Positions 9,058 to 16,553 of a DNA stretch of 64,000 nucleotides are shown here, piece after piece. Each line of letters starts with the position of its first letter. Position 1 is the first letter of the stretch. The position numbers were made by a program, and so were the translations under genes. Below the pieces are notes generated by a model, which was not told where the DNA came from, searched no databases, and was given only the letters and a program-made list of their open reading frames with translations. Source of the DNA: Mesorhizobium caraganae (lineage in GTDB: Bacteria; Pseudomonadota; Alphaproteobacteria; Rhizobiales; Rhizobiaceae). The stretch spans positions 992,001 to 1,056,000 of the forward strand of contig NZ_JAFCGY010000001.1 in NCBI RefSeq assembly GCF_016836705.1, read 5' to 3'.

Positions 9058-9858
9058 ATGAAGACTGTTCTGAAAACCTTCGCCGCAGCGCTGCTGCTCG
9101 GCGCCGCTGCCATGGGCGTGGCCAAGGCCGATCCGGTCAAGATCGGTGTCGCCGCCGAGCCCTATCCGCCCTTCACCTCGCCGGACGCCTCCGGCAAATG
9201 GGTCGGCTGGGAAATCGAGTTCATCGACGCCGTATGCGCCGAGGAGAAGCTCGACTGCGTCATTACGCCTGTCGCCTGGGACGGCATCATCCCGGCGCTG
9301 ACGACCAAGAAGATCGACGTCATCGCCAGCTCGATGTCGATCACCGCCGAACGCGAGAAGACCATCGACTTCTCGGACAAGTACTACAACACGCCGACCG
9401 CCATCATTGGGCCGAAGGACCAGAAATTCGGCGCCACGCCGGACGACCTCAAGGGCAAAGTGCTCGGCGTGCAGGTGTCGACCACCCATTCGGCCTATGC
9501 CAAGAAGCATTTCGGCCCCACGGCCGCCGAGATCAAGGAATACCAGACCCAGGACGAAGCCAACAACGATCTGGCCGCAGGCCGCCTCGACGCCGTCCAG
9601 GCGGATTCGATCGCGCTCGACGCATTCCTGAAATCGGACCAGGGCAAGGCCTGCTGCGACTTGAAGGGCATGGTGGCTCCCGATGACGAGGTGCTCGGGC
9701 CAGGCGTGGGCGCCGGCGTGCGCAAGGAAGACACCGAACTAAAAGAAAAGATCAACGCCGGCATCAAAGCGATCCGCGCCAACGGCAAATATGACGAGAT
9801 CTCGAAGAAGTACTTCGATTTCGACATTTATGGCGGTGGCGGCGCGCAGTCGAACTGA
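9058..9858 (+). CDS. Amino acid ABC transporter substrate-binding protein
   Basis: A 266-residue periplasmic binding protein (SBP_bac_3 type) of the lysine/arginine/ornithine/histidine class. Its signal peptide ends near residue 23 (GAAAMGVAKA). The mature protein begins DPVKIGVAAEPYPPF and carries the class signature region IDVIASSMSITAEREKTIDFSDKYY. Two cysteines in KACCDL are unusual. The start is ATG 9058, with GGGAG at 9045-9049; a GTG two codons upstream lacks that spacing. The gene sits second in the transporter operon and is followed by a hairpin that may favour its mRNA. Confidence 0.9.
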   Translation: MKTVLKTFAAALLLGAAAMGVAKADPVKIGVAAEPYPPFTSPDASGKWVGWEIEFIDAVCAEEKLDCVITPVAWDGIIPALTTKKIDVIASSMSITAEREKTIDFSDKYYNTPTAIIGPKDQKFGATPDDLKGKVLGVQVSTTHSAYAKKHFGPTAAEIKEYQTQDEANNDLAAGRLDAVQADSIALDAFLKSDQGKACCDLKGMVAPDDEVLGPGVGAGVRKEDTELKEKINAGIKAIRANGKYDEISKKYFDFDIYGGGGAQSN

Positions 9859-9879
9859 CGACCCTCGCATAAGCTGAGA

Positions 9880-9902
9880 GGCATGGCGCTTAGCGCCATG
9901 CC
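9880..9902 (+). other. Perfect hairpin between binding-protein and permease genes
   Basis: GGCATGGCGCT (9880-9890) is exactly complementary to AGCGCCATGCC (9892-9902), so a stem of about nine pairs with a tight loop can form. No T run follows, so a full terminator is unlikely. Such hairpins after binding-protein genes often protect the upstream message from 3' decay, giving more binding protein than permease. That role is inference. Confidence 0.6.
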
Positions 9903-9929
9903 GTCCTGCCCGATCTTTCCCAGACATGC

Positions 9930-10730
9930 TTGCCGCCGGCGCTGCCGTCGGCGGCTAGAGCCAGCAATCCGGGGGCGACGCTGATCGACGCACTTCTTTC
10001 GGCCTCGGCGGCCGGCATCATAGAGCTTCTTTCACCCTACCCGCCGGGTTGGGGCGGCACGCTGTTGCTTGGACTGCTCCATTCGATCGAGATCGCGGTC
10101 GGCGCCACGGTCCTCGGTCTCCTGATCGGCACCGGCGGCGCTTTTGGCAAGCTCTATGGCGGCCCGGTCGTGCGCGACCTGCTCGCCGTCTACACGACCG
10201 TGGTGCGCGCCGTACCCGAACTGGTGCTGATCCTTCTGCTCTATTATGCCGGAACGGACCTGATCAACCAGGCGCTGACCGCCATGGGCTATCAGCGGGT
10301 CGATATCAGCGGCCTTGCCGCAGGCATCGCCGTGCTCGGTTTTGTCCAGGGCGCCTATTCGACCGAGGTGATCCGGGGTGCGATCCTGGCCATTCCACAG
10401 GGCCAGATCGAAGCTGCCCGTGCCTATGGCATGTCGCCCGGCCTGATGCTGCGGCGCATAACGCTGCCGGCGATGCTGCCCTTCGCCATACCGGGCCTCG
10501 CCAATCTGTGGCTGATCGCCACCAAGGACACAGCACTTCTGGCGGTCGTCGGCTTTTACGAGCTGGCGCTGGCGACGCGGCAGGCCGCGGGCGTCACCAA
10601 AGCCTATTTCACCTTCTTTTTCGCCGCGGGCGTGCTCTATCTCATCCTGTCGCTGGTCTCCAACCTGCTCATCGGCCGTGTCGAGGCCTGGTCGCGGCGC
10701 GGTATGCCTTCGCTCAAGGATGCGCGCTGA
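9930..10730 (+). CDS. Amino acid ABC transporter permease (HisQ type); start uncertain
   Basis: A 266-residue membrane protein. The first helix starts near residue 43 (GTLLLGLLHSIEIAV) and the EAA loop reads IPQGQIEAARAYGMSPG. The frame is closed by a stop at 9891, and the only usual start codon before the first helix is TTG 9930, without a visible ribosome binding site. An ATG at 9926 is in another frame and stops after ten codons. The N-terminus therefore needs checking. It overlaps the next permease by one base. Confidence 0.82.
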   Translation: MPPALPSAARASNPGATLIDALLSASAAGIIELLSPYPPGWGGTLLLGLLHSIEIAVGATVLGLLIGTGGAFGKLYGGPVVRDLLAVYTTVVRAVPELVLILLLYYAGTDLINQALTAMGYQRVDISGLAAGIAVLGFVQGAYSTEVIRGAILAIPQGQIEAARAYGMSPGLMLRRITLPAMLPFAIPGLANLWLIATKDTALLAVVGFYELALATRQAAGVTKAYFTFFFAAGVLYLILSLVSNLLIGRVEAWSRRGMPSLKDAR

Positions 10731-11539
10731 TGGCGGGAGAGGCGACCCTCATCAACGCTGCCGCACGGACGTCGCTATGGTTGCAGCCGCATCGCATCAT
10801 GCTGATCCTGGTCGCCGTCGCGCTGGTTCTCGGTGCAGCCTTCTTCATGCGCTGGGACTGGCTGCCGCAATATTATGAAATGGGATTGCTGGGCATCTGG
10901 CGCTCGCTGTGGATCCTCGCCGTCACCTGTTTTCTCGGTTTCCTGCTCGCCGTGCCGCTCGGGCTGGCGCAGGCCGCCGGCCCGTTCTGGTTCGCCGCAC
11001 CCGCCAAGACATTCTGCACCGTTATCCGAGGCACGCCGCTGCTGATCCAGCTGTGGCTGCTCTATTACGGGCTGGGCTCGCTGTTTCCGCAATATCCGTG
11101 GATCCGCGAATCCTGGATGTGGCCGTATCTCAGGCAAGCCTGGCCTTATGGCGTGCTGGCACTGACCTTGTCCTTCGCGGGCTATGAGGGCGAAGTGATG
11201 CGCGGCGCCTTTGCCGGCGTGCCCAAGGGGCAACTCGAAGCTGCCCGCGCCTTCGGCATGAGCCGCTGGAAGATTTTCCGTCGCATCTGGCTGCCGCAGG
11301 CCATCTACCGGGCGCTGCCGACGCTGACCGGCGAAACCGTGCTGCAATTGAAGTCGACGCCGCTGGTGGCAACGATCAGCGTCATCGACATCTTCGCCGT
11401 CTCGTCCAAGGTGCGGCAGGACACTTACCTCACCTACGAGCCCTTGCTGCTCCTGGCGCTGATCTACATGACCATCACCGGTATTCTGGTGTTTGCCTTC
11501 AGCAAGATCGAGGCGCGGATTCCGAACAAGATTGGGTAG
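10730..11539 (+). CDS. Amino acid ABC transporter permease (HisM type)
   Basis: A 269-residue inner-membrane permease starting at ATG 10730 inside the TGATG overlap with the preceding gene. It has an N-terminal hydrophobic helix (about 23-40), a BPD transport core beginning GIWRSLWILAVTCF, and the EAA motif VPKGQLEAARAFGMSRWKIF that contacts the ATPase. With the HisQ-type partner it forms the heterodimeric channel of the importer. Confidence 0.9.
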   Translation: MAGEATLINAAARTSLWLQPHRIMLILVAVALVLGAAFFMRWDWLPQYYEMGLLGIWRSLWILAVTCFLGFLLAVPLGLAQAAGPFWFAAPAKTFCTVIRGTPLLIQLWLLYYGLGSLFPQYPWIRESWMWPYLRQAWPYGVLALTLSFAGYEGEVMRGAFAGVPKGQLEAARAFGMSRWKIFRRIWLPQAIYRALPTLTGETVLQLKSTPLVATISVIDIFAVSSKVRQDTYLTYEPLLLLALIYMTITGILVFAFSKIEARIPNKIG

Positions 11540-11540
11540 T

Positions 11541-11642
11541 GAAATGGTGAATGGTAAAATAGTGAATGGTGAATAGTCGGCGGAAAGGGGTCGCAATTTT
11601 CGCGCCCTCGCCTAAGACGGCCATTCACTATTCACCATTCAC
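11541..11642. repeat. GTGAATGG-type repeat with a 16-base inverted repeat
   Basis: The spacer after the permease gene is built from GTGAATGG and GTGAATAG units. GTGAATGGTGAATAGT (11562-11577) is perfectly complementary to 11627-11642, enclosing about 49 bases. The arrangement can fold into a long hairpin between the permease gene and the Ldh gene and may attenuate transcription. I believe similar repeats occur in other rhizobial spacers, but no search was made. Confidence 0.7.
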
Positions 11643-11659
11643 CGTCATTAGGGCTCACC

Positions 11660-12661
11660 ATGCAACTCTCTCTCGACCAGGCAACCGGGCTTTGCCGGAT
11701 GGCAGCTCTTGGCGCCGGCGCCAATGAAGAGGCGGCGCAGTCGCTCACCGCCTCGATCATCGCCGCCGAGGCGGAAGGGCTTTCGACCGTCGGACTGACG
11801 CACTTCATCGACTATCTCGAGGCGCTGGAGGCCGGCCGCATCGACGGCAATGCCGATCCGGTGATTACCCGGCCGGCGCTCGCCGTCTATCTCTCCGATG
11901 CGCGCGGTGGCCTGGCGCATACCGGCTTCGACCGCACCATCGACGACCTTGCCAAGGCGGCAAAGCTGTTCGGCGTCGCCATCTTCTCGCAGAAGAACGC
12001 CTATACGTGCGGAGCGCTCGGTTATTTCACCGGCCGTCTCGCGCAGCTGGGACTGGTCTCTTTCGCGGCCACCAACGGGCCGGCGGTGCTGGCCGGCTCG
12101 GGCTCGGTCAAGCCGGTCTATTGCACCAATCCGATGTCGTTTGCCGCGCCCGCTGCCGATGGCGCGCCGCTGGTCATCGACCAGTCGTCGAGCGCCACCG
12201 CCTTCGTCAACATCCGCAAGGCGGCCGAGGACGGCAAGAAGATCCCCGAAGGCTGGGCGCTGGACGCCAGCGGCAATCCGACCACCGATCCGGCCGCGGC
12301 CATGAAAGGCGCCATGCTGGCCTTCGGCGGCCAGCGCGGCGCCAACATCGCGCTGATGGTCGAAGTGCTGGCGGCCGGCCTGTCGGGCGCCAACTGGTCG
12401 CTCGACGCCCCTTGGTTCACCGGCGGGCCGGACAGCCCGGGAACCGGCCTGTTCGTGCTGGCCGTCGAGCCCAAGCTGCTCGATCCGGATTTCGAGCAGC
12501 GCATGAAAGACCAGCTCGACCGGCTGCGCCGGCGCTTTGGCGTGCATGTGCCGGGCCGCGCCCGCGCCGAAGCGGCGGAAAAGGCGCAGGCCCGCGGCAT
12601 CAACGCCCCCAAGGCGGTGGTGCAGCGCATTTCCGAATTCGCCGAGCGGTATTCGGGCTGA
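11660..12661 (+). CDS. Ldh family oxidoreductase (malate/L-sulfolactate/ureidoglycolate dehydrogenase fold)
   Basis: A 333-residue NAD(P)-dependent enzyme of the non-Rossmann LDH2/MDH2 fold. The family region around the catalytic His reads GLTHFIDYLEAL (His48), departing from the common HGxxR pattern. The substrate-domain blocks CTNPMSFAAP and VIDQSSSATAFVN are present. Members reduce 2-oxo acids or cyclic imines such as piperideine- and pyrroline-2-carboxylate. Following the guanidino transporter operon, it may handle a product of basic amino acid breakdown. The substrate is not determined. Confidence 0.8.
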   Translation: MQLSLDQATGLCRMAALGAGANEEAAQSLTASIIAAEAEGLSTVGLTHFIDYLEALEAGRIDGNADPVITRPALAVYLSDARGGLAHTGFDRTIDDLAKAAKLFGVAIFSQKNAYTCGALGYFTGRLAQLGLVSFAATNGPAVLAGSGSVKPVYCTNPMSFAAPAADGAPLVIDQSSSATAFVNIRKAAEDGKKIPEGWALDASGNPTTDPAAAMKGAMLAFGGQRGANIALMVEVLAAGLSGANWSLDAPWFTGGPDSPGTGLFVLAVEPKLLDPDFEQRMKDQLDRLRRRFGVHVPGRARAEAAEKAQARGINAPKAVVQRISEFAERYSG

Positions 12662-12685
12662 AGCAGTCTCGTCCAGGAGTTCGAC

Positions 12686-13045
12686 TTGGATATTCCGAAA
12701 ATGACCTGGACCAGGCTGGATCATCTGAAGGATGATCCGCCTCTTTTTCGCGGATCGCTGTTTCGCTACCGGAAGATGGCGCCCATAGAGGAAGTCATCG
12801 ACGACATGCTTTTTGAAACGCATGAGGCGTCAGGCCTGGGTCTGGTTCGCGATTCCGGCTATGGAGCAGGCAATGTCCTCGTATTTCTTCCGGCAGAGGC
12901 GAAGGTCCCGGGCAAGGTGGTGGCCATTTCGCCCGAATGGCTAAGGCACAATTGGCAAAATTGGGTCGATAGCGAATCCACCCCCGACCAGGTCTGGGTT
13001 TGCCTGGCTGGTCGCCCAGCACCAGACAAACTGCCCGAAGAATAG
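12686..13045 (+). CDS. Small hypothetical protein, possibly immunity-protein-like
   Basis: A 119-residue soluble protein rich in Trp and acidic residues, without signal peptide or membrane segment. AGGAG at 12675-12679 stands six bases before TTG 12686, favouring that start over ATG 12701. The central part (GLVRDSGYGAGNVLVFLPAE, then WLRHNWQNWV) recalls small polymorphic-toxin immunity proteins such as Imm45, but this is only an impression and no toxin gene is adjacent. It follows the Ldh gene by 24 bases and ends before a strong terminator. Confidence 0.6.
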   Translation: MDIPKMTWTRLDHLKDDPPLFRGSLFRYRKMAPIEEVIDDMLFETHEASGLGLVRDSGYGAGNVLVFLPAEAKVPGKVVAISPEWLRHNWQNWVDSESTPDQVWVCLAGRPAPDKLPEE

Positions 13046-13215
13046 CTTTTCGCAGCACGCCCGTTGAACCTTTTCGGGCGCGGCAGCGACCCAATAGCTG
13101 CCGGGTCGGGTTTGCCCGGTCGGTGTCTTCTGTCGGATGCGTTTTGGGCCGGGGCGGGCGTTTGCCGTCTCAGGTCAGCCGCCTCGAGCCCTGTCTCGAC
13201 CGTTGCGTCACCCGG

Positions 13216-13239
13216 AAAACCCCGCTTCGGCGGGGTTTT
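13216..13239 (+). terminator. Strong bidirectional-looking terminator
   Basis: AAAACCCCGC (13216-13225), a TTCG tetraloop and GCGGGGTTTT (13230-13239) make a perfect 10-pair stem with A and T runs on both sides. It closes the unit ending with the small hypothetical gene. The rest of the 307-base gap (13046-13353) holds only the dyad at 13277-13296. Confidence 0.88.
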
Positions 13240-13276
13240 CTGCGTCTTACGCTAAGCGCGATAAACATGACGGTGA

Positions 13277-13296
13277 AAGTTAACTTTTGTTAACTT
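13277..13296. promoter_or_regulatory. Palindromic operator candidate upstream of doxX-like gene
   Basis: AAGTTAAC (13277-13284) and GTTAACTT (13289-13296) are perfect inverted copies separated by TTTT. The right arm overlaps TTGACT (13295-13300), which could serve as a -35 box. The site lies about 58 bases before the DoxX start, in an otherwise GC-rich gap. The regulator is unknown. Confidence 0.5.
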
Positions 13297-13353
13297 GACT
13301 TGCTGGAAACCATCGGGCGTTTGCGAGTGGTCATCACAACAACAGGAGCTACG

Positions 13354-13806
13354 ATGTCCGTAACCACCGACGCTTCCCGCGGCAGACTGATCATCCCGGC
13401 GTTTGGCCGTCTGTATTCGTCGCTGCATGACGGCGTGGAAACCCTTCTGCGCGTCATCGCCGGTGGCTTCCTAACCATCCACGGCTCGCAGAAGATCACC
13501 AACCCTTTCGGCGCCGCCGAGATGGTGGAAGGCCTCGGTTTCTATCCCGGTGCGTTCTGGTCCCTGCTTTTGTCCTGCACCGAATTCTTCGGCGGCATTT
13601 TGATCGCCATCGGCCTGTTGACCCGTCCGGCCAGCTTCGCCGGCATGTTTGTGCTGCTGGTCACCGTCTGGTTCCACTGGATCACGGTCGGCCAGGGCTT
13701 TTCCGGCGCCGAAAAGTCGCTTTTGTGGGCGGCGATCCTGCTGTTCTTCGTCATCCGCGGCGGCAACCGCCAATCGGTCGACGCGCGCATCGGCAAGGCG
13801 TTCTGA
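13354..13806 (+). CDS. DoxX family membrane protein
   Basis: A 150-residue inner-membrane protein with four hydrophobic segments. The first (LLRVIAGGFLTIHGSQKI) carries the family's conserved helix, followed by WSLLLSCTEFFGGILIAIG. DoxX-like proteins are linked to quinone or thiol-oxidation chemistry, but the function is not settled. The ATG at 13354 has AGGAG at 13344-13348. The gene seems monocistronic behind a palindromic site and is followed by a dispersed repeat. Confidence 0.85.
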   Translation: MSVTTDASRGRLIIPAFGRLYSSLHDGVETLLRVIAGGFLTIHGSQKITNPFGAAEMVEGLGFYPGAFWSLLLSCTEFFGGILIAIGLLTRPASFAGMFVLLVTVWFHWITVGQGFSGAEKSLLWAAILLFFVIRGGNRQSVDARIGKAF

Positions 13807-13822
13807 AAGGTGCTTTACTTGG

Positions 13823-13870
13823 ACGCAATTCCGGACGGAAAACCGCTTCACACTTTTCCTGGAATTGCTC
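13823..13870. repeat. Dispersed intergenic repeat, family A, copy 1
   Basis: A 48-base element beginning ACGCAATTCC and ending CCTGGAATTGCT. Its ends form an imperfect inverted repeat (AATTCC..GGAAAA against TTTTCC..GGAATT). Three more copies lie at 31151-31194, 31203-31250 and 42223-42270. All copies lie outside genes. Confidence 0.85.
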
Positions 13871-13969
13871 AGAAAGGAGGGTGACAGCGACGACGCGTCA
13901 CCCTTTGCCTTTGGCCCAAAACGGACTATGAAACGGCTTCAGCCAAGCTTTCGAGCGCCGGAGCCAGCC

Positions 13970-14950
13970 ATGACCGAAATCCTGCAAATCCCCAAGCTCG
14001 TGGTCGTCTTCGGCGGCTCCGGTTTTGTCGGCCGTCACATAGTGCGGGCGCTGGCCAAGCGCGGCTACCGCATCCGGGTGCCGGTGCGCCGGCCCGATCT
14101 CGCGGGCCATCTGCAGCCGCTCGGCAATGTCGGCCAGATCCAGCCGGTGCAGGCCAATGTGCGCATGCGCTGGTCGGTCGATCGCGCCGTCCAGGGCGCC
14201 GACCACGTCATCAACCTCGTCGCCATCCTGCATGAGAGCGGCCGGCAGAAGTTCAACACCGTGCACGATTTCGGCGCCCGCGCCGTGGCCGAGGCAGCGC
14301 GCTCGGTCGGCGCCGGCCTCACCCATATTTCCGCGCTGGGCGCCAACCTTAACGCCGAGTCCGACTATGCCCGCACCAAGGCGCTCGGCGAAAAGGCAGT
14401 GCTGGAGACCATCCCCGATGCCGTCATCTTCCGTCCCTCGATCAATTTCGGGCCGGAGGACAGCTTCTTCAACCGCTTCGCCGACATGGCGCGCTATTCG
14501 CCGGTGCTGCCGCTGATCGGCGGCGGCCGGACCAAGTTCCAGCCGGTCTATGTCGGCGATGTCGCCGAGGCGGTGGCGCGTTCGGTCGAAGGCAAGATCA
14601 AGGGCGGCCAGATCTACGAGCTCGGCGGGCCGCAGGTGCTCACCTTCAAGGAGTGCATGGAAGAACTGCTCACCGTCATCGAACGCAAGCGGCTCCTGGT
14701 GCCGGTGCCGTGGTGGGTGGCCAATCTGCAGGCCTCGGTCCTCGGCCTGCTGCCCAATCCGCTGCTGACCAAGGACCAGGTGCTGCAGCTGCGCGAGCAC
14801 AACATCGTCTCGGAGGCGGCCACCAAGGCCAACCGGACGCTTGCCGGCCTCGACATCCAGCCGCAGTCGATCGGCACCATCCTGCCCAGCTACCTCTGGC
14901 GCTTCCGCGCCGCCGGCCAGTTTCAGCGCAAGCCCGCAGGCATCGCGTAA
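13970..14950 (+). CDS. Complex I NDUFA9 subunit family protein (NAD(P)-binding, atypical SDR)
   Basis: A 326-residue extended SDR-like protein. FGGSGFVGRHIVRAL (about residues 12-26) is the dinucleotide-binding motif. The catalytic Tyr-x3-Lys reads YARTK. Blocks such as FRPSINFGPEDSFFNRFADMAR are typical of the NDUFA9/YwnB-like group. In eukaryotes and some alphaproteobacteria such proteins accompany respiratory complex I; here no nuo genes are in view. GGAG at 13960-13963 supports ATG 13970, although an in-frame ATG 13928 exists. It converges on the P450 gene. Confidence 0.85.
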   Translation: MTEILQIPKLVVVFGGSGFVGRHIVRALAKRGYRIRVPVRRPDLAGHLQPLGNVGQIQPVQANVRMRWSVDRAVQGADHVINLVAILHESGRQKFNTVHDFGARAVAEAARSVGAGLTHISALGANLNAESDYARTKALGEKAVLETIPDAVIFRPSINFGPEDSFFNRFADMARYSPVLPLIGGGRTKFQPVYVGDVAEAVARSVEGKIKGGQIYELGGPQVLTFKECMEELLTVIERKRLLVPVPWWVANLQASVLGLLPNPLLTKDQVLQLREHNIVSEAATKANRTLAGLDIQPQSIGTILPSYLWRFRAAGQFQRKPAGIA

Positions 14951-14965
14951 CTAAGGCGTCACGCC

Positions 14966-16336
14966 CTAAACGCGCCGCGTCACCTGCATCGGCAGGCCGC
15001 CCTGCGGCTGCGTCGTCAATTTCTGCACCGGCCACGGCTTCGTTTCCGCCGTCACATCGAAGCGGAAGCGCGACAGCATGATGGCGAGCGCAATGATCGC
15101 TTCCTGCATGGCGAAGCTGGCGCCGATGCAGATGCGCGGACCGGCGCCGAAAGGCAGATATTGGAAGCGGTCGATCTTCTCGCGATTTCCCGGATGGAAG
15201 CGCTCGGGCATGAAGGCGTCGGGCCTGTCCCACAATTTTCTGTGCCGGTGCACGACCCAGGGCATCACCAGCACGGCGGCGCGCTTGGGCAGCACCAAAT
15301 CGTTCCAGGTCTCCGTCTCGATAGGCTCGCGGTTGATCGACGGCGCCGGCGGATAGAGCCGCAGCGCCTCCTCGAAGGCGGCGCGGGTGAAGGGCATGGC
15401 GTCCAGCCACTTCGTCGGATCGGGCTCGCGCGCCAGCACGGCATCGATCTCGCGCTCGATCCTTTCGCGCTCCCATGGCGCCTCGGCGAGCAAGTAGAGC
15501 GTCCAGCCAAGCGCCCGCGCGGTCGTTTCGTGGCCGGCGCCGATGAAGGTGATGATGTTGTCCTCGACCTCGGCGCGCGTCAGCCCGTCCGGGCCTTCGG
15601 CCCTGAGCAGAAGCGTCAGGAAATCCTGCGGCGCGGTGTCGGGGTCGCGCTTCAGCCGTTCCTCGCGCATCTTGACCGTATCGGTTACGATCTTGCGGAA
15701 GTACGCCATGGTCTTGCGGCCGCGGATGCGGGTCAGCCGCGGCAGCCATTCGGGCGCGCGCAACAGATCCAGCGGATCGACGCGGCCCATGGTCTCGAAC
15801 AGGCGGTCGATCTGCTTCTCGAAACTGCCGGGTTCGCCCGAAATCTCGTCGGAAAACAGCGTTTCGGCCAGGATATCGTAGGTGAGCAGCGTCATGTCGT
15901 GGGCGATATCGGACATGCCGCCACTCTCGTAACGGGTGACGAACTGCATCGTGCGCCGCAGCATCGGCTCGGCAAAGCCGAAGATGTGGCGCGGCGTGAA
16001 CACCGGCGCCATCGCCTTGCGCGAGCGTTTCCACACCTCGCCCTCGGCGGTCAGCAGGCCGTCGCGCAGGATCGGGCGCAAGATCATCTGGCGCACGGTC
16101 GCCATCTTGTAGTTCTTGGCGTTGTCGATCAGCACGTGTTTGATGAGGCCGGGATCGTTGGCGACGATCAGATGCCCGCCGACGCCATTCGCCGAAATCC
16201 AGGGTTCGTTGTAGGTGTGCTCGCCCCACAATTCGAGCGGATTGCGATAAACGATCCGCATCATCTCCAACGTCGAAGGCGGAGTCGTGCGCGGCTTGGG
16301 CGCCGGTGGCACAAAGGGAGCGGGCTGCGTGTCCAT
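14966..16336 (-). CDS. Cytochrome P450
   Basis: A 456-residue soluble haem monooxygenase. The haem-binding loop reads FGAGPRICIG with the proximal ligand at Cys403. The I-helix has GAGHETTA and the K-helix ExxR is in EEALRLYPP. The ATG at 16336 has GGAG seven bases upstream. The type resembles class II fatty-acid hydroxylase-like P450s, but no reductase domain is fused and no ferredoxin gene is adjacent. The divergent FMN reductase gene shares its upstream region. The substrate is unknown. Confidence 0.93.
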   Translation of the reverse strand: MDTQPAPFVPPAPKPRTTPPSTLEMMRIVYRNPLELWGEHTYNEPWISANGVGGHLIVANDPGLIKHVLIDNAKNYKMATVRQMILRPILRDGLLTAEGEVWKRSRKAMAPVFTPRHIFGFAEPMLRRTMQFVTRYESGGMSDIAHDMTLLTYDILAETLFSDEISGEPGSFEKQIDRLFETMGRVDPLDLLRAPEWLPRLTRIRGRKTMAYFRKIVTDTVKMREERLKRDPDTAPQDFLTLLLRAEGPDGLTRAEVEDNIITFIGAGHETTARALGWTLYLLAEAPWERERIEREIDAVLAREPDPTKWLDAMPFTRAAFEEALRLYPPAPSINREPIETETWNDLVLPKRAAVLVMPWVVHRHRKLWDRPDAFMPERFHPGNREKIDRFQYLPFGAGPRICIGASFAMQEAIIALAIMLSRFRFDVTAETKPWPVQKLTTQPQGGLPMQVTRRV

Positions 16337-16503
16337 GAGGTACTCCGCTGATGCCTCAATGTAGTGGCTGGCAATCGGGGCGTCCATGTGACCGAAGGGC
16401 AGACCGGAACCCTGCATCGCGGGCATGCTTCGACTGACAGCCTGTTCATCGGATCGTGACCGCCTGTGAAACGGCTGCGCCTTGTCCAGCAGGGCACTCT
16501 GCA

Positions 16504-16522
16504 GTAGGTGACAGTCACCAAC
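16504..16522. promoter_or_regulatory. Dyad GTAGGTGAC-A-GTCACCAAC, candidate operator
   Basis: Nine-base arms (8 of 9 positions match) flank a single A, with a perfect GGTGAC/GTCACC core at 16507-16519. It lies 31 bases before the FMN reductase start and 167 bases before the divergent P450 start. A redox-type or winged-helix regulator could bind here. No regulator gene is adjacent. Confidence 0.5.
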
Positions 16523-16553
16523 AGATACTGCCAACCGCCCAGGAGAGCCCGCC

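Noticed and set aside
12007..12735. Overlapping frame within the Ldh gene
   Set aside because: Arg-rich frame-shifted translation without any family features.
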